Of a stretch of DNA of 21,491 nucleotides, positions 18,004-21,491 are shown piece after piece. Location: assembly GCF_019649055.1 (NCBI RefSeq), contig NW_026570666.1, forward strand, positions 1-21,491, written 5' to 3'. Position numbers and translations under genes: made by a program. The first letter of the stretch is position 1; each line of letters starts with the position of its first letter. Under the pieces are notes generated by a model that saw only the letters and a list, made by a program, of their open reading frames with translations, had not been told where the DNA came from and ran no database searches. The DNA comes from Paramacrobiotus metropolitanus. Its lineage: Eukaryota; Tardigrada; Eutardigrada; Parachela; Macrobiotidae.

Positions 18004-18085
18004 CTGTTGTTTAAGTATATACGAGAGGGTGTAGTAGCCCACGTCCTCGTCTTAAAAAAGCCACACAGACACATGCGTCGTTGCG

Positions 18086-18115
18086 CGTAGTGTAGCGCGT
18101 AGTCACTACACTACG
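18086..18115. repeat. inverted repeat, 10-base arms
   Basis: CGTAGTGTAG (18086-18095) and CTACACTACG (18106-18115) are exact inverted copies around a 10-base loop. Confidence 0.8.
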
Positions 18116-18193
18116 GATACATCTGCACCATTAAAATGAAGTGTGGTAAAACTGACGGCAAAATATCAGCGTTCCTCTGCAACGTTTAAAACG

Positions 18194-18488
18194 ATGTTGA
18201 TTTTTACCGTTCTCTTATCGCTGTTCTTCTTTTGCTGACATGCTTTTTCTATGTGTTCGTTATGGCCAAAGTGATTGCATCGCGGAACCCAGTACCAACA
18301 CTCATCCTGTTTGTGGCGCCACTGGCCTCGTCATTTGCACGTGCCCTGGACGCTTCCTCTTGTTGAGTCTTTTCCTCTTCGTCACTCCCTCCTTTCTTCG
18401 TCTCCTTACAAACGCGCATAACGTTTCTCCTTGCCATAGCCGGAAGTCCAACACAAATAATTTGCTGAGTAGGGGTATGCGTTAACGT
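18194..18488 (+). other. possible signal-peptide exon, frame unsettled
   Basis: ATG at 18194 begins MLIFTVLLSLFFFC, which would make a good signal peptide, then hits TGA. Overlapping frames continue differently: one from 18240 is cysteine-rich (SDCIAEPSTNTHPVCGATG, VICTCPGRF), another is hydrophobic. I cannot tell which, if any, is translated. Confidence 0.2.
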
Positions 18489-18656
18489 TCAGTAAAAGCG
18501 TGACACGGATTCCCAGTTTGTCTCATAATACTGCAGCGTTTTATGACAAGCATAGAGCCCATCCCGCGACGTAGGGAAAACGTTTCTCAGAAAAGATTTC
18601 CATGAGAACGTCGGTAGTACGCTTGCTGAAAATGGTGGGAATACCCTTCTGCAGAG
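18489..18656 (-). CDS. hypothetical protein, possible terminal exon
   Basis: On the - strand, acceptor TGTTTTGCTCTGCAG ends at 18657. The exon reads KGIPTIFSKRTTDVLMEIFS, then EKRFPYVAGWALCLS, where a TAA follows. The adjacent frame continues CHKTLQYYETNWESVSRFY to TGA at 18489. Both parts look like protein, and a one-base change near 18548 would join them. A + strand frame (18602-18817) overlaps and competes. Family not recognised. Confidence 0.35.
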   Translation of the reverse strand, partial: LCRRVFPPFSASVLPTFSWKSFLRNVFPTSRDGLYACHKTLQYYETNWESVSRFY

Positions 18657-18817
18657 CAAAACAGTCAGTAAAACTTCACAACGTATCATGTAATCGACAA
18701 ACTTATTTGAGCCTTTACCGATACTACGGCGCGCTAAGCAGCGGGGATCGGATATTAGTGGTACCATGTTGCAAAAGTGTGTTCAGTGTGTTCTTGGTAA
18801 TGGCTACTGTACCCTAG

Positions 18818-19121
18818 CCGATGCGCTACGATGCTTTTGAATTTTGATGCCTTATTATGTTATACGAACCCTTTGTAGTCTTCGCTTACAGTGTTAATAC
18901 CCGTCCCTGAGACGGTTTTGTACCTCTACATGGAATTCGAGGAGATCACAATAACTTGCCGCCATCACCTGGCTGGTGTTTTAAGTTTTGCCTAAAAACG
19001 GTGCCTAAAAGCACCGCGGAGTACACACTGCGTCAACGCAGATAAACATAGGTCCGGTACGTAATTTGCTTGAACCAATCACCTTTCTTCTTTTTCTTTC
19101 CTTTCACATATCTCTTTGCAG
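18818..19121. other. stretch without a gene; probable intron at its end
   Basis: Nothing coding is visible. A small hairpin (CGGTGC-CTAAAA-GCACCG) lies at 18999-19016. The pyrimidine tract at about 19083-19121 belongs to the acceptor of the next + strand exon. Confidence 0.4.
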
Positions 19122-19411
19122 TTTTGTTGACCGTTACCTCTTTGGTATTATCCTTCCTTGTTTCGTCGACCCTTGCTGTATTCTTCATAGCAATCACCAA
19201 GACGGAGGCGAGCGTTTTCCATTTACAGAGCATCAGAATTCTTCTGGTTGCGTCACTTCTTGCTTCTGCCACTAGGACAAAGCTTAATGCGCTAGGCCTA
19301 GGACAAATTTTTATAAGGACCGTACGTACTTGGGAAATCGCAAAGAACGGTCTTGTCCCGAAGCCGTGTCGCATAGTCAGTCCAGCTTTCCATCTTCACC
19401 TCGGCGAAGGC
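19122..19411 (+). CDS. hypothetical membrane protein, terminal exon
   Basis: A long pyrimidine tract and TCTCTTTGCAG end at 19121. After two bases finishing a split codon the frame reads LLTVTSLVLSFLVSSTLAVF, FIAITKTEASVFHLQS, IRILLVASLLASATRTK, then VRTWEIAKNGLVPKPCR and TGA at 19409-19411. Two hydrophobic segments suggest membrane helices. The opposite-strand frame, with its lysine run, is a by-product of the pyrimidine tract. Earlier exons are not located. Confidence 0.4.
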
Positions 19412-19870
19412 TGAAGAACAACGCGTGTTCCGTTATCTGGTTTTAGTTTGTTTGGCTAGTTGGGCAGCACACAATTACAATAAGCCTGCGCAGATTTACA
19501 CTAATTAAAATTATTAATTTTAGTTGGGTTGGTATTCGGTGCGTAAGGTAGGTGTCTGGCTGGTAAACGGTGTTTCGTGACCAATTCTGCCAGGGTGAAG
19601 TCGGAGGGCATTTTGCTTGCACACTGAGACAAGAAAGCTGCAGTGCTTTGGCGTCGATCAGTGGATCAGCAGTTTGAACAATATACGGTTTTTATCCACG
19701 TGCAGACCTGCCAAGGCAGTAATAGTTGTGGAATCAAAGCTTCAACGCTTTGTACTCAATCGTTTCTAGAATAGACGTCGATAATCGATCCTCTGGAGTC
19801 GCCATTGTCACACAATATAATTGTTTACTTCCCCCTTTTCCCACTTAAAGTTAGAAAAATGCTACACAAT
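19412..19870. other. intergenic stretch, nothing recognised
   Basis: It lies between the ends of a + strand exon and a - strand exon, so it would be a convergent intergenic region. No coding or repeat structure is visible. Confidence 0.4.
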
Positions 19871-20300
19871 TCACGATTTGAGGACTGACTGTGAAACTGA
19901 TGCTTCCTGCGCTTCGGTAACGGTTGTTTTGTCGGTAATGTAAAGGTTCGCATTTTCTGTTGAATTATACCAAAAAGAATCGTTCACATTCTTAAGTCGT
20001 AGGCGGTAAAAATAGACGTCTGTAATACCAAATTTTACGGTAGTTATTTTTTGATTATACAGATTCTGTAAGTTATGCGTTTTGTGAGAAAAAATACGCT
20101 GTAAAAAGTGGTGGGTTATGAATCTTGGAAATGTATTTAATGTGTGAGTTGTCTGGCCAATTCGCATTCGTCCCAGATTTCCGAAGGCTGTTACGATTAT
20201 AGTACCAATATCATCACAAAGTAAACAAGATTGGGATTTAATTCTATCATAATGAATTCGAATATACGGGGGCGGTCTCAGTTGTTCCATCTCTTCGGTA
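19871..20300 (-). CDS. hypothetical protein, terminal exon
   Basis: A strong - strand acceptor (GTAGCTGTTTTCCAG) ends at 20301. One base completes a codon, then the frame reads TEEMEQLRPPPYIRIHYD, IKSQSCLLCDDIGTIIVTAF, THHFLQRIFSHKTHNLQN, VYFYRLRLKNVNDSFWYN and runs to TGA at 19871. NDS and NST sequons and the CLLC pair suggest an extracellular or lumenal protein. The intact 140-codon frame and good acceptor are the evidence. Family not recognised. Confidence 0.5.
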
Positions 20301-20924
20301 CTGGAAAACAGCTACTTTAATAGACGTTTAATTATACGGTAGGGATTAGGGAACCACCGGGGCGCACTATGCAATTACGGACACATTAGACAACTACAAC
20401 GTGTAAATGTACGTACATATTAGCAAATAAGTTCTAGTATAACATAATGCATACAATGAGTTTTAATGGTACTCTTGACTGATAATCGGTTATCCTTGCG
20501 ACCGGCTTCTGCCCACACTTCAGCACCAAATGCATGTGCTTGTTCACGTCAGCGTTAGCATGCTTCATCCTTCCACAAAGGTCAACCAGTCCTGAAGAAC
20601 GAAATGCCACTACTGCTGAAGTGATACTGTTCCCAGCTCAAATGATATGCTTGCTATTAAATTTATTTTAAAACAGTGTGGTGTACGATGGTGGAGCGTG
20701 TAGGTCGTTACCTCGACAGAGTAAACCAAGCTGTTATTTTTCAAATACACACACGTAAATATCCTCATAAATTTTTAAAATAAACGTCTAGTTCATCGGC
20801 AGTCATGACTCATATCCAGAAGATGCTCTTCAGACTGCGTATAGAAACCGGCAAAACTACCGCCCATCTCCGGAAGGGCAGCCATGATTTCGTCCACTCT
20901 GGTGGGTACCTGGAAATCGTCTAG
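20301..20924. other. intergenic or intron stretch
   Basis: No exon is recognised. TTTATT at 20662-20667, the reverse complement of AATAAA, lies about 260 bases past the stop of the - strand exon at 20925 and could be its polyadenylation signal. Confidence 0.35.
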
Positions 20925-21262
20925 TTAGCCGTACCCTTCGGTTGGCACCATGGCGGGCGGTGGGGACGCAGGAGACATGGTGGGAACCACAGGCTGTGGT
21001 GGGCGCATGGCGGTGGCTGGTTTCAGTGGAAAGTCCACCCCCATTTTTACCGGTGTCCAGGTACGCTTCGGTGCCGGTAGTTCATCCTTCACAACGGCGT
21101 TGTCATCGATGGTGATGACATCGAAACGGCGCTTCACTGGGAGAGCAGGGACATTCGGCAGCAATGACCAAGGCCTCTTGGAAATTACGCTGGCACCACT
21201 CGACGTGGTGCTCTGGTGAGCATTTCCGTGGATAACTAGTCGGGGTGCTAGAAAGTTTACGC
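20925..21262 (-). CDS. hypothetical proline-rich protein, terminal exon
   Basis: Acceptor ATATTTAAACAG ends at 21263 on the - strand. The frame (starting with two bases of a split codon) is open for 112 codons: VNFLAPRLVIHGNAHQST, SKRPWSLLPNVPALPVKRRF, DVITIDDNAVVKDELPAP, then a proline-rich end (RPPQPVVPTMSPASPPP) and TAA. Basic KR clusters and a VKDE match to the sumoylation consensus would fit a nuclear protein, but this is inference. The - strand bases at 21412-21490 also read as protein (PKWPEILEKTEAQAKFYRPT) and may be the preceding exon, though no consensus donor joins them. Confidence 0.45.
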
Positions 21263-21491
21263 CTGTTTAAATATTTATTGATTTGAGTTTTATTATGGTT
21301 GTTAAGAATTCAGAGCAGTACAAAATACCACGGATATTTGTAATAAATGGATAAAAGTTCCTAATAAAGTACTAACGTATAGTTAAGATGTTAGTTGCTT
21401 TTGTACGGAAAAACTTGAACGGCGACATCCGGTTGGTCGGTAAAATTTTGCTTGTGCTTCAGTTTTTTCCAGAATTTCTGGCCACTTTGGA

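Noticed and set aside
19033-19374. - strand frame with a long lysine run
   Set aside because: The lysines are the reverse of the pyrimidine tract in front of the + strand exon at 19122.
1-21491. tRNA, rRNA, CRISPR or prokaryotic defence genes
   Set aside because: I looked for tRNA-like TTCGA loops with matching stems, regularly spaced repeats and bacterial gene clusters and found none.

Overview
The window looks like nuclear DNA of an invertebrate animal. It has GT-AG introns of about 57 to 1,057 bases, a split receptor-type tyrosine kinase gene, an astacin-like exon, AT-rich intergenic stretches and a eukaryote-specific tyrosine-recombinase retrotransposon. I see no operons, Shine-Dalgarno sites, CRISPR arrays or bacterial genes. 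The species cannot be named from the sequence; a small-genome ecdysozoan such as a nematode or tardigrade would fit, but this is only a guess.

Layout. From 1 to 2850, on the + strand, lies an astacin-like exon that has lost every zinc ligand. It is followed by cysteine-containing exons and a final exon with one membrane helix. These can be joined, with matching intron phases, into one membrane-anchored pseudo-protease, but the join needs two single-base frame changes, so it is tentative. From 3454 to 8161 lies a nearly complete 4.7 kb DIRS-order retrotransposon on the - strand, with gag (zinc knuckle) and a pol frame carrying reverse transcriptase, RNase H and tyrosine recombinase. It has PAT/Ngaro-style split direct repeats and is bounded on both sides by an identical 37-base repeat. 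Its frames carry several one-base shifts. A MITE-like candidate sits at about 9370-9850.

From 10005 to 12400, on the + strand, seven exons with fully consistent phases give ectodomain, membrane helix, juxtamembrane region and a complete tyrosine kinase domain. This is the best-supported host gene. From 12400 to 15100 there are only weak coding candidates. A 60-base near-perfect palindrome lies at 15117-15176.

From 15270 to the right edge the strand is gene-dense but hard to read. Probable - strand exons lie at 15849-16153, 17137-18003 (three exons, membrane protein with acidic tail), 18489-18656, 19871-20300 and 20925-21262. Probable + strand exons lie at 15274-15606 and 19122-19411. I recognise none of these families.

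The most interesting items are the pseudo-astacin, the retrotransposon's 37-base flanking repeat (unexpected for an element type that normally leaves no target duplication), the kinase activation loop without tyrosine, and the two large palindromes. All exon boundaries were called by eye.
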